DNA of 10,322 nt from Sulfurimonas sp. (GTDB taxonomy: Bacteria > Campylobacterota > Campylobacteria > Campylobacterales > Sulfurimonadaceae): assembly GCA_003978475.1 (NCBI GenBank), contig QNZR01000078.1, positions 1 to 10,322 on the forward strand, read 5' to 3'. The notes under the pieces are model-generated. The model searched no databases. It saw only the letters and a list, made by a program, of their open reading frames with translations, and was not told the DNA's origin. The translations under genes were made by a program, and so were the position numbers. Below, one piece after another: positions 1-7,125 of this stretch. Position 1 is the first letter of the stretch; every line of letters starts with the position of its first letter.

Positions 1-852
1 AAAAATAAAAGAGGGGATGCATCATTAGATAGAGAGCTAATAAATAGCTTAAACGCACAAATTAATGCCATTTTAGATGAGCTTGGCAATGGAATAGCAT
101 ACAAAGATTTTCACAAGCGAATCTCAGGAATAAGCTCTTCGCTAGAGAGACTTTCTGAGCTATATGAACAAATTTATAAAGAAGTGCATGACAAGATTGA
201 CTGGTCTGAAAGAAAAGATAACTCCAGAACCAGTCTATATAAATTATCCAGTGTAATAGACGACTTAGTATCTTTCGTCAAACAAAAAAAGGCCGTCTCA
301 TCTCAGACAAAATCTGCTCTCCTTTATGGGGAAGCAGGAATAGGAAAATCACATCTCTTATGCGACTTGAGCTTGCATAGAATCAATGAAAATTTACCCA
401 CATTATTTTTGTTGGGTGCTCAATATTGTGGCGGAAATCCAACTGGTTTTATAAAAGAATCACTAGATTTACAAAGCTATAGAAACTCTCAGGTTCTAGG
501 AGCCATAGATTCAGCAGGCGAAGCATCTGGAGCGAGAGCACTGATTGTCATTGATGCTATCAATGAAGGTAATCATAGGGATGACTGGCATGATCAAATA
601 ACAGGGTTCTTGTCTGATTTATCGCGATTTCCATATATTGCTGTTCTATTCAGCTGCCGTAGCACATATCTAAACTATATTCTTCCTGATAGTGCAGGTG
701 AAAGTCTGTTACCTCGTATAGAACATTATGGATTTAGAGGGCATGAGCATAGAGCTGCGGAAAAGTATCTTTCTCAACAAGGTATATCTAAGCCAAGTGC
801 ACCAATACTAGCACCAGAATTTACTAACCCACTATTTTTGAAAACATGTTGA
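1..852 (+). CDS. STAND/NACHT-like P-loop NTPase fragment, cut at both ends
   Basis: The frame is open from base 1, so the gene starts outside the window; the GTG at 184 is an internal Val codon, not a likely start. In residues counted from base 1, about 1-60 are polar and helical, possibly coiled coil. A Walker A motif GEAGIGKS lies at 110-117 (bases 328-351). A Walker B-like IVIDAINEG is at about 182-190, and a sensor-like FSCRS arginine at about 217-221. These fit the signal-transducing STAND/NACHT-type ATPases, many of which are antiviral sensors; that role is family knowledge and inference here. The frame ends at LAPEFTNPLFLKTC. In relatives, as I recall them, this motif (NPLFLKxLC) lies in the middle of the protein and is followed by a helical region and long C-terminal repeats. 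The fragment therefore lacks its sensor part and is probably non-functional. The coding DNA is more AT-rich than the genes to its right (about 32-40% GC in three 60-base lines counted). Confidence 0.72.
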   Translation, partial: KNKRGDASLDRELINSLNAQINAILDELGNGIAYKDFHKRISGISSSLERLSELYEQIYKEVHDKIDWSERKDNSRTSLYKLSSVIDDLVSFVKQKKAVSSQTKSALLYGEAGIGKSHLLCDLSLHRINENLPTLFLLGAQYCGGNPTGFIKESLDLQSYRNSQVLGAIDSAGEASGARALIVIDAINEGNHRDDWHDQITGFLSDLSRFPYIAVLFSCRSTYLNYILPDSAGESLLPRIEHYGFRGHEHRAAEKYLSQQGISKPSAPILAPEFTNPLFLKTC

Positions 853-2041
853 CTTCCGGTCGCGTACGGATTCCTATTTTCGGTGCATACGGAGATTTTA
901 TTTTTCGCTTTTTACAGACGGCACGGATAAAATAGTAATAGTTGGTCGATGCATTGAGATGGCAGTCGGTAAAAGTAGCTGACTTCGTCATTCCGACACA
1001 ATTGGCACTTTGACAAAAGCTTTTAGGCTTGTTGGCACGATAGATCTCAAAATAGACATCTTCATCTTCAGGATATTCCCATTCGAGTGTCACCTCTTTC
1101 GCACCGACACGCGTCGCAATAAATGCATTCACACGAGGCAGGCGATGATGTTTGTCATAATTGGGAACCTCCGCAAGTGCACTCATAAGTGCCGGAAGAT
1201 TTTCATTGATATTTTCACTCATATGCTCCATATAATCGGAGATATTGCGTGTTCCCACTTCAACCACAAGCGCCAGAACTCCCTTGGAGTAGTAAAATTC
1301 CCGACCGCTGCCGCTAATTAGATGTGTCGGTGGTTTGCCCATATGTACACCGTATTCACGCGATGAAACTTTGCGTATCTCTTCTGCCATATTTGATGCC
1401 AGAACATTAAGATCGGTTGCATCAAGAGCATCTTCATGAATAAAATTGTGTGCCGGAAAAAAGACATTGCCCTGAGAATGGTAGTCAAGAGCAATGGCAA
1501 TATTATCATGAGCCTCAAAAAAATCCCGTATTGCCGCTGTTTCCGGTTCCGAAAACGGTGAGGGTCCGGGGTAAACATTGGAAGTTGTATTTTTATTGGG
1601 TGTAAACCCAATGCTGAAGTTCCGATTCAAATCCACACCAAAGCTGCCATCGGCATTTTGACGACGGTTTTTACGCCAAAATGAAAAATGGGTTCGGGAG
1701 TACTCATAGCCATCGGGATTGGCACACGGCACCATATATAACGTTGCGCGAGAAAGCAGTGCATTAAGCTGCGGGTCATAATCAATATGATTTAAAATAT
1801 ATTTGGCAAACGTCAACGAAAGTTCAATACCGATCCATTCACGAGCGTGGATGGTGCCGGTGTAAAACAGTGCCGGCTTGGTATCGGCTGTAGCGACATC
1901 CTTACTGATCGTCACACACAGAATTTGTCGCTCTTCCCATGTCGTGCCGATATACTCTACTTTAAAAAGATTACTGTTTTGTACCTGAGCGCTCTGAAAA
2001 AAGTCCATGCACTCCTGATAAGAACTGTATTGTTGTCTCAA
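824..2041 (-). CDS. M14 family zinc carboxypeptidase with C-terminal FN3 domain
   Basis: A 405-residue metallocarboxypeptidase that should remove C-terminal residues from peptides or peptide-like conjugates. The M14 signatures are in order: zinc ligands in HAREW (H65, E68), substrate-binding arginines and asparagine in FWRKNRR (121-127) and VDLNRNF (136-142), the third zinc ligand H188 in LDYHSQG, a tyrosine-bearing GREFYYSKG segment (about 246-254), and catalytic E261 in VVEVGT. Residues about 302-396 form an FN3-like beta domain ending IRTRPE. No signal peptide is visible, so it is probably cytoplasmic. The start is TTG at 2041, 8 nt after the stop of the preceding ATP-grasp gene, with a GTAGG-type ribosome site; an ATG at 2008 is possible but would cut conserved-looking N-terminal sequence. 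The last eight or so residues (NMFSKIVG) are antisense to the NTPase fragment, so the native C-terminus has been replaced or slightly truncated. The catalytic domain is complete. Confidence 0.9.
   Translation of the reverse strand: MRQQYSSYQECMDFFQSAQVQNSNLFKVEYIGTTWEERQILCVTISKDVATADTKPALFYTGTIHAREWIGIELSLTFAKYILNHIDYDPQLNALLSRATLYMVPCANPDGYEYSRTHFSFWRKNRRQNADGSFGVDLNRNFSIGFTPNKNTTSNVYPGPSPFSEPETAAIRDFFEAHDNIAIALDYHSQGNVFFPAHNFIHEDALDATDLNVLASNMAEEIRKVSSREYGVHMGKPPTHLISGSGREFYYSKGVLALVVEVGTRNISDYMEHMSENINENLPALMSALAEVPNYDKHHRLPRVNAFIATRVGAKEVTLEWEYPEDEDVYFEIYRANKPKSFCQSANCVGMTKSATFTDCHLNASTNYYYFIRAVCKKRKIKSPYAPKIGIRTRPEVNMFSKIVG
840..856. other. Tail-to-tail recombination junction between NTPase fragment and M14 gene
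   Basis: Left of about 845 the plus strand encodes the conserved NTPase motif NPLFLKT. Right of about 854 the minus strand encodes the end of a normal FN3 domain (GIRTRPE). Neither frame has room for its expected own ending: the NTPase stops two codons after the motif, and M14 reads about eight codons of sequence antisense to the NTPase before its stop at 824. There is no intergenic spacer, terminator or target duplication. I see no transposase or tRNA gene beside it. The exact breakpoint cannot be fixed without an intact relative of each gene. Confidence 0.6.
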
Positions 2042-2049
2042 TTTACTAC

Positions 2050-3378
2050 CTACTTAAATGATTTTTTCCATTGGGCATACTGCTGTTTCGAGATAAAATC
2101 ATACTCTTTTAAATCTTCAAACGAGGCAATAGTATGTGCATCTAAGAGTTCTTTAATTTTAAGAGCTACGGCTTCTTCCATACCGTATAATGAGAGCAGT
2201 TCGGTCAAGGTTACGGTATGAAAATCAAACAACTCACTCTCCCTAAAACCGCTGGAATGCGCATCACTGGCATCAAATGCCTCCTGGACAACTGCCGGGA
2301 GTTCTTCCTCTTTTTTTGGCGGAGCAATGGGTTTGGGCACATCATCGGGGTAGGAGGACTCTGTTAATTCCATATCAAAATCCCCCTTATCGGCCAGCCA
2401 ATACGCACCATCGGCAGACGGTTCGTATTTGGCAAAATAGAGATGGCGCAGTGTCCGCAATACCGAAGCATCCATTTTACCCAACTCTTCCCATGAATAC
2501 AGCGGAATATGAGGCAGCCGAAAACGCCCCTCGCTGAGATCCCACATAATATACTGGCAAATCCAATCCCGTATATACGGAAAGGCGGCAAATGCGGTAG
2601 CACATTCTAAAATATAAGGCTCCAAAGTCTCTTCATCAATGGCAATGTCGCAGGCCCAATATTCGGCTTTTGCCGCTTTAGATGCTTTAACCGCCAACTC
2701 AAGTGCATTCATCGGAACATTGTCATAACTCATTGAGCCACCCTGAGACGTATTGGTAATCCACTCACCCGCGCCTGAGTAGCGCCAAAAGGCACATACC
2801 GGCTTATGACCGATGAGCATCACACGAATATCGCCCGAATCTTTAAGCTTAATAGCATCTTGAATGTACATCGGTACGTATTTTTTGGCGTCAAAAAGCG
2901 TTTTAGCCTCAGCATAACTGTCAACCTTATGCACAAAATAGCCGCCATAATTTGACGGTCCATACGAACGTTTAATGATTTTAGGGTAACGGGCGGTCTT
3001 TAAATATTCATACCCTTTTGCCGTGTCATAAAAGATCTCGGTATGCGGATCTTGAAGCTGATATTTTTGACAAAACAGCGTCACATTTTCTTTGGATTTA
3101 TTGGAAAACTGTGTTTCGATGGAGGGAATAAAACGTACACCCGGAAGTGCCGAAGCAATCTCTTTAAAGGTTTCATACGCCGTCGCCGGAATATTGCCGA
3201 TCAAGACATCAATATTTTTACGCCGCACCTCATTAATAAAACGGGTTTTATCGTTTCCCCAGTGATACGTCACGGTCTCAATGGTATCGGGCCAGCCTTT
3301 AAAGTTACTCCGGTCAAAAAAGCGTAATACATAATCTAAATATAACAGTCCAATTTTTGGCAGACATCTTTTGCTCAT
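2050..3378 (-). CDS. Divergent ATP-grasp (RimK-like) protein with helix-hairpin-helix-like C-terminal domain
   Basis: 442 residues. An N-terminal domain (1-100) precedes an ATP-grasp fold at about 100-290: KIIKRSYGPSNYGG (133-146, nucleotide-binding lysine and glycine loop), SGDIRVMLIG (181-190), WRYSGAGEW and TSQGG (198-214), ACDIAID (242-248) and ILECATAF (256-263). The last segment is where ATP-grasp ligases normally carry the Mg-binding E-x-N pair; here E258 is kept but the Asn position is Ala260, so catalysis may be altered. A Pro/Glu-rich linker (about 342-365) leads to a C-terminal helical domain (385-442). Its LLSLYGMEEAVALKI resembles a ComEA-type helix-hairpin-helix. ATP-grasp enzymes of this kind join a carboxylate to an amine through an acyl phosphate; the substrate here is unknown. 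The ATG at 3378 follows GAGGAG by 5 nt and lies 11 nt after the previous gene, which supports one operon with the other ATP-grasp and peptidase genes. Confidence 0.8.
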   Translation of the reverse strand: MSKRCLPKIGLLYLDYVLRFFDRSNFKGWPDTIETVTYHWGNDKTRFINEVRRKNIDVLIGNIPATAYETFKEIASALPGVRFIPSIETQFSNKSKENVTLFCQKYQLQDPHTEIFYDTAKGYEYLKTARYPKIIKRSYGPSNYGGYFVHKVDSYAEAKTLFDAKKYVPMYIQDAIKLKDSGDIRVMLIGHKPVCAFWRYSGAGEWITNTSQGGSMSYDNVPMNALELAVKASKAAKAEYWACDIAIDEETLEPYILECATAFAAFPYIRDWICQYIMWDLSEGRFRLPHIPLYSWEELGKMDASVLRTLRHLYFAKYEPSADGAYWLADKGDFDMELTESSYPDDVPKPIAPPKKEEELPAVVQEAFDASDAHSSGFRESELFDFHTVTLTELLSLYGMEEAVALKIKELLDAHTIASFEDLKEYDFISKQQYAQWKKSFK

Positions 3379-3389
3379 CTCTTCTCCTC

Positions 3390-4289
3390 TTAGGTGTGTG
3401 TTTTACGATCAATCATGTCAACGATCAGATCAATCTTCGTCTTGTTAAAATTCAGTCCCATTTTCTCTTGTTCGGGTGTGGCAAAAGCCGGAATACCGTT
3501 CACCTCCAAAACCACATACTCTTCACGCTCGTTATCGTATAAAATATCGACTCCGGCAATATCCATTCCCAATGCCCCAGAAGCCTGCTTGGCAATGGCT
3601 ACTACCTCATCGTTGGCTTCACGCATAATAATGTGACCACCGGCAGTCACATTGGTTCGCCAGTCTCTACTACTGGCCCGACGACCGTAGCAGCCGACAA
3701 ACTCCCCATCAACAATATCTATACGAAAATCTGAAAAATCATTGTTAATAAACCGTTCTACGTAAATATGACGTACGTTCATTTGGTTAATGAAGGGCAT
3801 GAGCATATTAAATTTTTCTTCCGTATCGAGCAATGCCATACCGGCACCACCCCAGCCGTCAATGGGTTTAAAAACCATCTTTCCCCATTCACCAAGCTTT
3901 GCATACAACCCATCATGGCGCTCCCGATGACAGATAAAAAAATCAGATGTCCGGATTCCGGAGCGTGTGAGTATCATGTTGGAGCGAAACTTGTCTTCAG
4001 AAAGCTTAAATGCTTTAAAGCTGTTAATAGTCGGTATGAAGTCATTAAGAATCTCATACATGTAAACCTGCCCTACTGTCTGTTCACCGGCATTGTAGGA
4101 GAAAAAAAGATCTAACTCAAGTATATTGATACCACGACAAAAGATGGCTCCGTTTTCTGCTTCTGCAAAACGCAGATCCAACCCTTGAACCACGTCGATA
4201 TCCCGTTCGTTAAGCTTGGCTTCCAGGGTTTGTGCAATGACGTCACCGCCGCCATTAGCATACATCCACATTCCAATTGTACGACGCAT
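3390..4289 (-). CDS. RimK-like ATP-grasp ligase (putative carboxylate-amine ligase)
   Basis: 299 residues, about the length of RimK/LysX-type ligases, which join an amino group to a carboxylate with ATP (glutamate ligation in RimK). Visible ATP-grasp elements are MVFKPIDGWGGAGM (138-151, ATP lysine and glycine-rich loop), YVERF (176-180, adenine-contact region), DFRIDIVDGEFV (187-198), GRRASSRDWRTNVTAGG (202-218, the RimK-type substrate/triphosphate Arg-Asn segment), AGVDIL (245-250) and VVLEVNGIPAF (259-269), with the Mg ligands E262 and N264 intact. In contrast to its downstream partner, all key residues look present, so this is probably the active ligase of the pair. The ATG at 4289 is preceded by AAGGAG that begins at the stop region of the M20 gene, only 12 nt away, so the two are likely translationally coupled. 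The substrate cannot be read from the sequence; no LysW-like carrier protein gene is in the window. Confidence 0.88.
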   Translation of the reverse strand: MRRTIGMWMYANGGGDVIAQTLEAKLNERDIDVVQGLDLRFAEAENGAIFCRGINILELDLFFSYNAGEQTVGQVYMYEILNDFIPTINSFKAFKLSEDKFRSNMILTRSGIRTSDFFICHRERHDGLYAKLGEWGKMVFKPIDGWGGAGMALLDTEEKFNMLMPFINQMNVRHIYVERFINNDFSDFRIDIVDGEFVGCYGRRASSRDWRTNVTAGGHIIMREANDEVVAIAKQASGALGMDIAGVDILYDNEREEYVVLEVNGIPAFATPEQEKMGLNFNKTKIDLIVDMIDRKTHT

Positions 4290-4301
4290 TCTGACTCCTT
4301 T

Positions 4302-5402
4302 TTAAAAACTTTTATGTATGACAAAATGTTGAAACACCTTGTGGCTCAGGGCAATACGCTCTTCAAAACTCACCTTGCTTGCCCGTTCATCGGGTGTATG
4401 ATCCCCATCACCAAAAGGACCCAGTCCATCGAGTGTCACCACGCCGTGAGCGCTAAAAATATTGGCATCACTGACACCACCGCGTTCTTGTATCGGCAAA
4501 CGTTGGTTGCTTATGCGCTCCATCGTTTCGACCAAAGCAAGGCTCTCCCGGCTCGGCAGCATCACATCACGCTGTATGCCACCGCTTAATGTTGCCTTGC
4601 TGCCGCTGACATACGAGGTAGCAACGATTTTATGGACAGCAGCCAACACCCGATCTCTCTCCCGTATACTGTTATAGCGTAATTCAAACGTTATGTGGGC
4701 ATGTGGTGAAACCGTATTGGCACCGATACCCCCTTCAATGATGCCAACATTAAGCGTCGTACCGTTGTCCAAATCGGTAAGTTTTACCAATTCCAGCAGT
4801 TTTTGGGAGGCCTCCAGATTGGCATCAATACCGTCACAATAATGATTTCCCGCGTGTGATGCCAAACCCGTAATCTCAATTGAAAAGGTGCCCACCCCTT
4901 TTCTGCCGACAACAATATCCCCCTCTGCTCCCGCAGCTTCATAAACTAAGCAGTAGTCATATTCTTCAGCCAGCGAAGCACTCACATATTTCGAGTCATC
5001 ACTTCCCGTCTCTTCATCACTCACCAATAAAACATCGATATTCTCAATAGTTCCATCACTGTTCTTAAGGCGTCGCAGTGCCTCCAAAAGGACAATATTA
5101 CCCCCTTTCATATCACACACACCCGGACCATAAACCCAGTTATCGTCTTGGCGGTATTGTTCAAACGTATTGGGCGGGAATACCGTATCTAAATGTCCGA
5201 CCAGCAGTAGTTTTTTTCCGTTAACATTCGAGGAGCGATAGAGTCGATGTTCACCGATAAGCTCACGTAAAAAGACGGTAGTCTCGTACCCCAATGCTTC
5301 CAACCAGACGTCAAACTGTCGTGCGACGGCATCGACACCACTTTTGTTTTTGGTGTACGAGTTCATGGTCACGATCATTTTCAGGTCATCTAGATAACTC
5401 AT
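4302..5402 (-). CDS. M20 family zinc peptidase/deacylase (ArgE/DapE/CPG2-like)
   Basis: 366 residues from the ATG at 5402. M20 enzymes use two zinc ions to hydrolyse amide bonds of N-acyl amino acids, dipeptides or gamma-glutamyl-type conjugates. Metal-site motifs are clear: GHLDTVF (H70, D72), GPGVCDMKGG (bridging D97), SDEETGS (general base E130, metal ligand E131), VYEAAG (E155) and a C-terminal GDGDHTPDE histidine. The GLASHAG segment (H183) marks the inserted dimerisation domain. The overall pattern is nearest carboxypeptidase G2/ArgE-like members; the exact substrate is unknown. A GTG at 5408 in the same frame could also be used; I chose the ATG because a GCGAG ribosome-site-like sequence lies 5 nt before it, but this is weak. 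It is the first gene of the ligase/peptidase unit, with a promoter-like -10 about 37 nt upstream. Confidence 0.88.
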   Translation of the reverse strand: MSYLDDLKMIVTMNSYTKNKSGVDAVARQFDVWLEALGYETTVFLRELIGEHRLYRSSNVNGKKLLLVGHLDTVFPPNTFEQYRQDDNWVYGPGVCDMKGGNIVLLEALRRLKNSDGTIENIDVLLVSDEETGSDDSKYVSASLAEEYDYCLVYEAAGAEGDIVVGRKGVGTFSIEITGLASHAGNHYCDGIDANLEASQKLLELVKLTDLDNGTTLNVGIIEGGIGANTVSPHAHITFELRYNSIRERDRVLAAVHKIVATSYVSGSKATLSGGIQRDVMLPSRESLALVETMERISNQRLPIQERGGVSDANIFSAHGVVTLDGLGPFGDGDHTPDERASKVSFEERIALSHKVFQHFVIHKSF

Positions 5403-5438
5403 GGACACTCGCTTTAAAAAAATTGATAGTAAGACGGT

Positions 5439-5444
5439 ATTATA
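5439..5444 (-). promoter_or_regulatory. Predicted -10 element for the M20/ATP-grasp/M14 unit
   Basis: The minus strand carries a perfect TATAAT preceded by a T/A-rich stretch (ACCTTTTA). No good TTGACA-like -35 is visible, which is normal for Campylobacterota sigma-70 promoters. Transcription would begin near 5432, giving a leader of about 30 nt before the M20 start. The element sits in the 127-nt gap after rplS, the only long gap before the four-gene unit. Confidence 0.5.
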
Positions 5445-5520
5445 TAAAAGGTTAGTTTAAATGAAGGAATTTAAAGAGGGAGAATTCCTATTTTGTGTAG
5501 AAATAGTGTCTTGAAAGAGA

Positions 5521-5541
5521 CCTAGAAAATTATTTTCTAAG
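5521..5541 (-). terminator. Weak hairpin across the rplS stop codon, possible terminator
   Basis: On the minus strand CTTAGAAAA and TTTTCTAGG can pair over nine positions (one G-T wobble), with the rplS stop codon TAA as the 3-nt loop. The sequence after it is pyrimidine-rich (TCTCTTTC) rather than a clean T run. The stem is mostly A-T, so it would be a weak terminator at best. It is the only such structure between rplS and the next promoter-like site. Confidence 0.33.
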
Positions 5542-5886
5542 CTCTTTAATACGTGCTTTTTTACCGGCCAGGTCACGTAAGTAGTAGAGTTTGGCACGAC
5601 GAACACGTCCGCGGCGAACCACTTTAATCTCGTTAATACTGTCACTGTAAATGGGAAAAATACGTTCGATACCTATACCGTTGGCACCGGTTTTACGTAC
5701 CATAACCGTTTTACCGGTGCCTTCACCGCGAATCGCAATGCAGACACCCTCGTAATCTTGAACACGGGTTTTGTCACCTTCTTTAATGGTGACAGCCAAA
5801 CGTACCGTGTCACCCGCACGGAAATCGGGGATGGTCTTACTAGCAATTTGCGCGTTTTCGAAATTTTCAATGTACTTATTTCTCAT
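5530..5886 (-). CDS. rplS: 50S ribosomal protein L19
   Basis: 118 residues, the usual length for bacterial L19, which sits at the interface of the two ribosomal subunits near bridge B8. Family features are IPDFRAGDTVRL (19-30), the RVQDYEGVCIA strand (41-51), GIGIERIFPIYS (71-82) and the basic RRGRVRRAKLYYLRDL segment (91-106). The ATG at 5886 follows AAGGA by 6 nt and lies inside the end of trmD (11-nt overlap), so translation of the two is probably coupled. It is the last gene of the rpsP-trmD operon. Confidence 0.97.
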   Translation of the reverse strand: MRNKYIENFENAQIASKTIPDFRAGDTVRLAVTIKEGDKTRVQDYEGVCIAIRGEGTGKTVMVRKTGANGIGIERIFPIYSDSINEIKVVRRGRVRRAKLYYLRDLAGKKARIKELRK

Positions 5887-6580
5887 ACAGCTTCCTTTTT
5901 TGTTCAGTTATCAGTCTTTTAGGTCTGAAAAATTTCGTTTTACATTCAGACAGCCCGATTTTTAGTGCCGCAATTTTACTATGATTTCCCTTTAAATATT
6001 CTGATGGGGCGCTTAAACCTCTAAAATGTTGCGGCTTGGTAAAGCTCGGTGCTTCTAAAAGATGTGTCTCAAAACTCTCAACATCCAAAGAGCTACTGTT
6101 ACCCAAAACCCCTTCAATGTTTCTGGCAATAGCATCGCACAAGACTAGAGAGGGGAGTTCACCACCGGTAAGAATATAATCACCAATACTAAAAAGCTCA
6201 TCGGCATACCGCTCCATGACGCGCTCATCAATCCCTTCATAACGACCGCTCACCAATACAATATGCTTTTTGCCAGCCAGGCGCTTGGCATCATTTTGCG
6301 TAAAGGGTTTGCCGACGGGTGTGGTAAAAATTACATGTAAATCGTTATGTTCTTGCTGTAAGTTTTCAAGCGTATCATACAGCGGCTGTGGAGACATCAG
6401 CATACCCGCACCTCCGCCAAATGCCGTATCATCAACCTTCTTGTGCTTGGAGTGGCTCCACGCGCGAGGATTTTGAAACGCAATAGTAAAACGTTCCGCA
6501 TCCAGAGCACGTTTTAATATGGAGTCTTGAAAATATCCTTCAATAAGATTGGGAAAGAGTGTTACAAACGTAAACGTCAT
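5876..6580 (-). CDS. trmD: tRNA (guanine-N1-)-methyltransferase TrmD
   Basis: 234 residues. TrmD is a SPOUT-class methyltransferase that uses S-adenosylmethionine to make m1G37 next to the anticodon, preventing +1 frameshifting. Motifs seen are VDDTAFGGGAGM (49-60), SGRYEGIDERV (111-121) and SIGDYILTGGELP (131-143), the last two forming the trefoil-knot cofactor site, followed by the catalytic arginine R153 and the linker LEAPSFTKP (175-183). Aligned by eye with remembered E. coli TrmD, the catalytic Asp (D169 there) falls on Glu168 (VESF instead of EDSF). I suspect this is a lineage trait rather than a defect. The ATG overlaps the rimM stop as ATGA. Confidence 0.97.
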   Translation of the reverse strand: MTFTFVTLFPNLIEGYFQDSILKRALDAERFTIAFQNPRAWSHSKHKKVDDTAFGGGAGMLMSPQPLYDTLENLQQEHNDLHVIFTTPVGKPFTQNDAKRLAGKKHIVLVSGRYEGIDERVMERYADELFSIGDYILTGGELPSLVLCDAIARNIEGVLGNSSSLDVESFETHLLEAPSFTKPQHFRGLSAPSEYLKGNHSKIAALKIGLSECKTKFFRPKRLITEQKRKLYEK

Positions 6581-7125
6581 GATGCTTGTAAAATATCGTA
6601 GGCACCGCTAACGTCAATCTCTTTGCGTTCGATATCGGTCGCCAGAATAAACGGCGGCTGATACGGCAGCAAAAATTCTCTGGCCTCTCCTTTGGCGGTC
6701 AATACCGGATCGGTACTCACCCGTAAATAATCTATTGCCGCAAAACGATCAATCTCTATCACGCGTCCAAGAATTTTCCCCTCTTCCACAAGCACACATC
6801 CGATAATGTCAAACCAAAAGAACTCACCCGCTTTCAGGTGACAATACTGACGTGTCTGCTCATAGCTTGCAAACAGTTTCGTATTGACATAACGCTTTGC
6901 CGCTTCGGGAGTATTCACACCTTGAAGCCTGACGGTTTTTCGCTCGAGATTCACCGCTTCAAGTATTATGGGAGTGTTTGTAGCATCAACAAAACGAGCG
7001 CCTGCAACAAATTGTTCGGGGAAGTCAGTCCGCATGATGAAGTTCATGTCACCGTTAAGACCGATGGTACGACCCAACGTAGCAATATGCAGAAGCGACG
7101 GGGTAGGGCTAGACGGGTTCGACAT
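6577..7125 (-). CDS. rimM: 16S rRNA processing / 30S maturation factor RimM
   Basis: 182 residues. RimM binds S19 and helps the 30S head mature. The N-terminal RimM barrel starts at LLHIATLGRTIGLNGDMNF (11-29) and continues through TDFPEQF (33-39). A PRC-barrel begins at EFFWFDIIGC (101-110), and GEAREFLLPY (147-156) is the conserved PRC strand. The ATG at 7125 gives only a 10-residue tail before the domain; the longer frame from a GTG at 7185 would add residues that are just khpA read in another frame. The chosen start overlaps khpA by 17 nt and has no clear ribosome site, so it probably depends on ribosomes finishing khpA. Its end overlaps trmD by 4 nt. Confidence 0.94.
   Translation of the reverse strand: MSNPSSPTPSLLHIATLGRTIGLNGDMNFIMRTDFPEQFVAGARFVDATNTPIILEAVNLERKTVRLQGVNTPEAAKRYVNTKLFASYEQTRQYCHLKAGEFFWFDIIGCVLVEEGKILGRVIEIDRFAAIDYLRVSTDPVLTAKGEAREFLLPYQPPFILATDIERKEIDVSGAYDILQAS

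Noticed and set aside
184..192. GTG at 184 as the start of the NTPase gene
   Set aside because: The same frame is open back to base 1 with plausible helical protein sequence, and no ribosome site precedes the GTG. The gene start is outside the window.
1010..1321. Plus-strand open frame inside the M14 gene
   Set aside because: Antisense to a well-supported peptidase domain, with no family motifs. The other plus-strand frames over 1847-10221 are rejected for the same reason.
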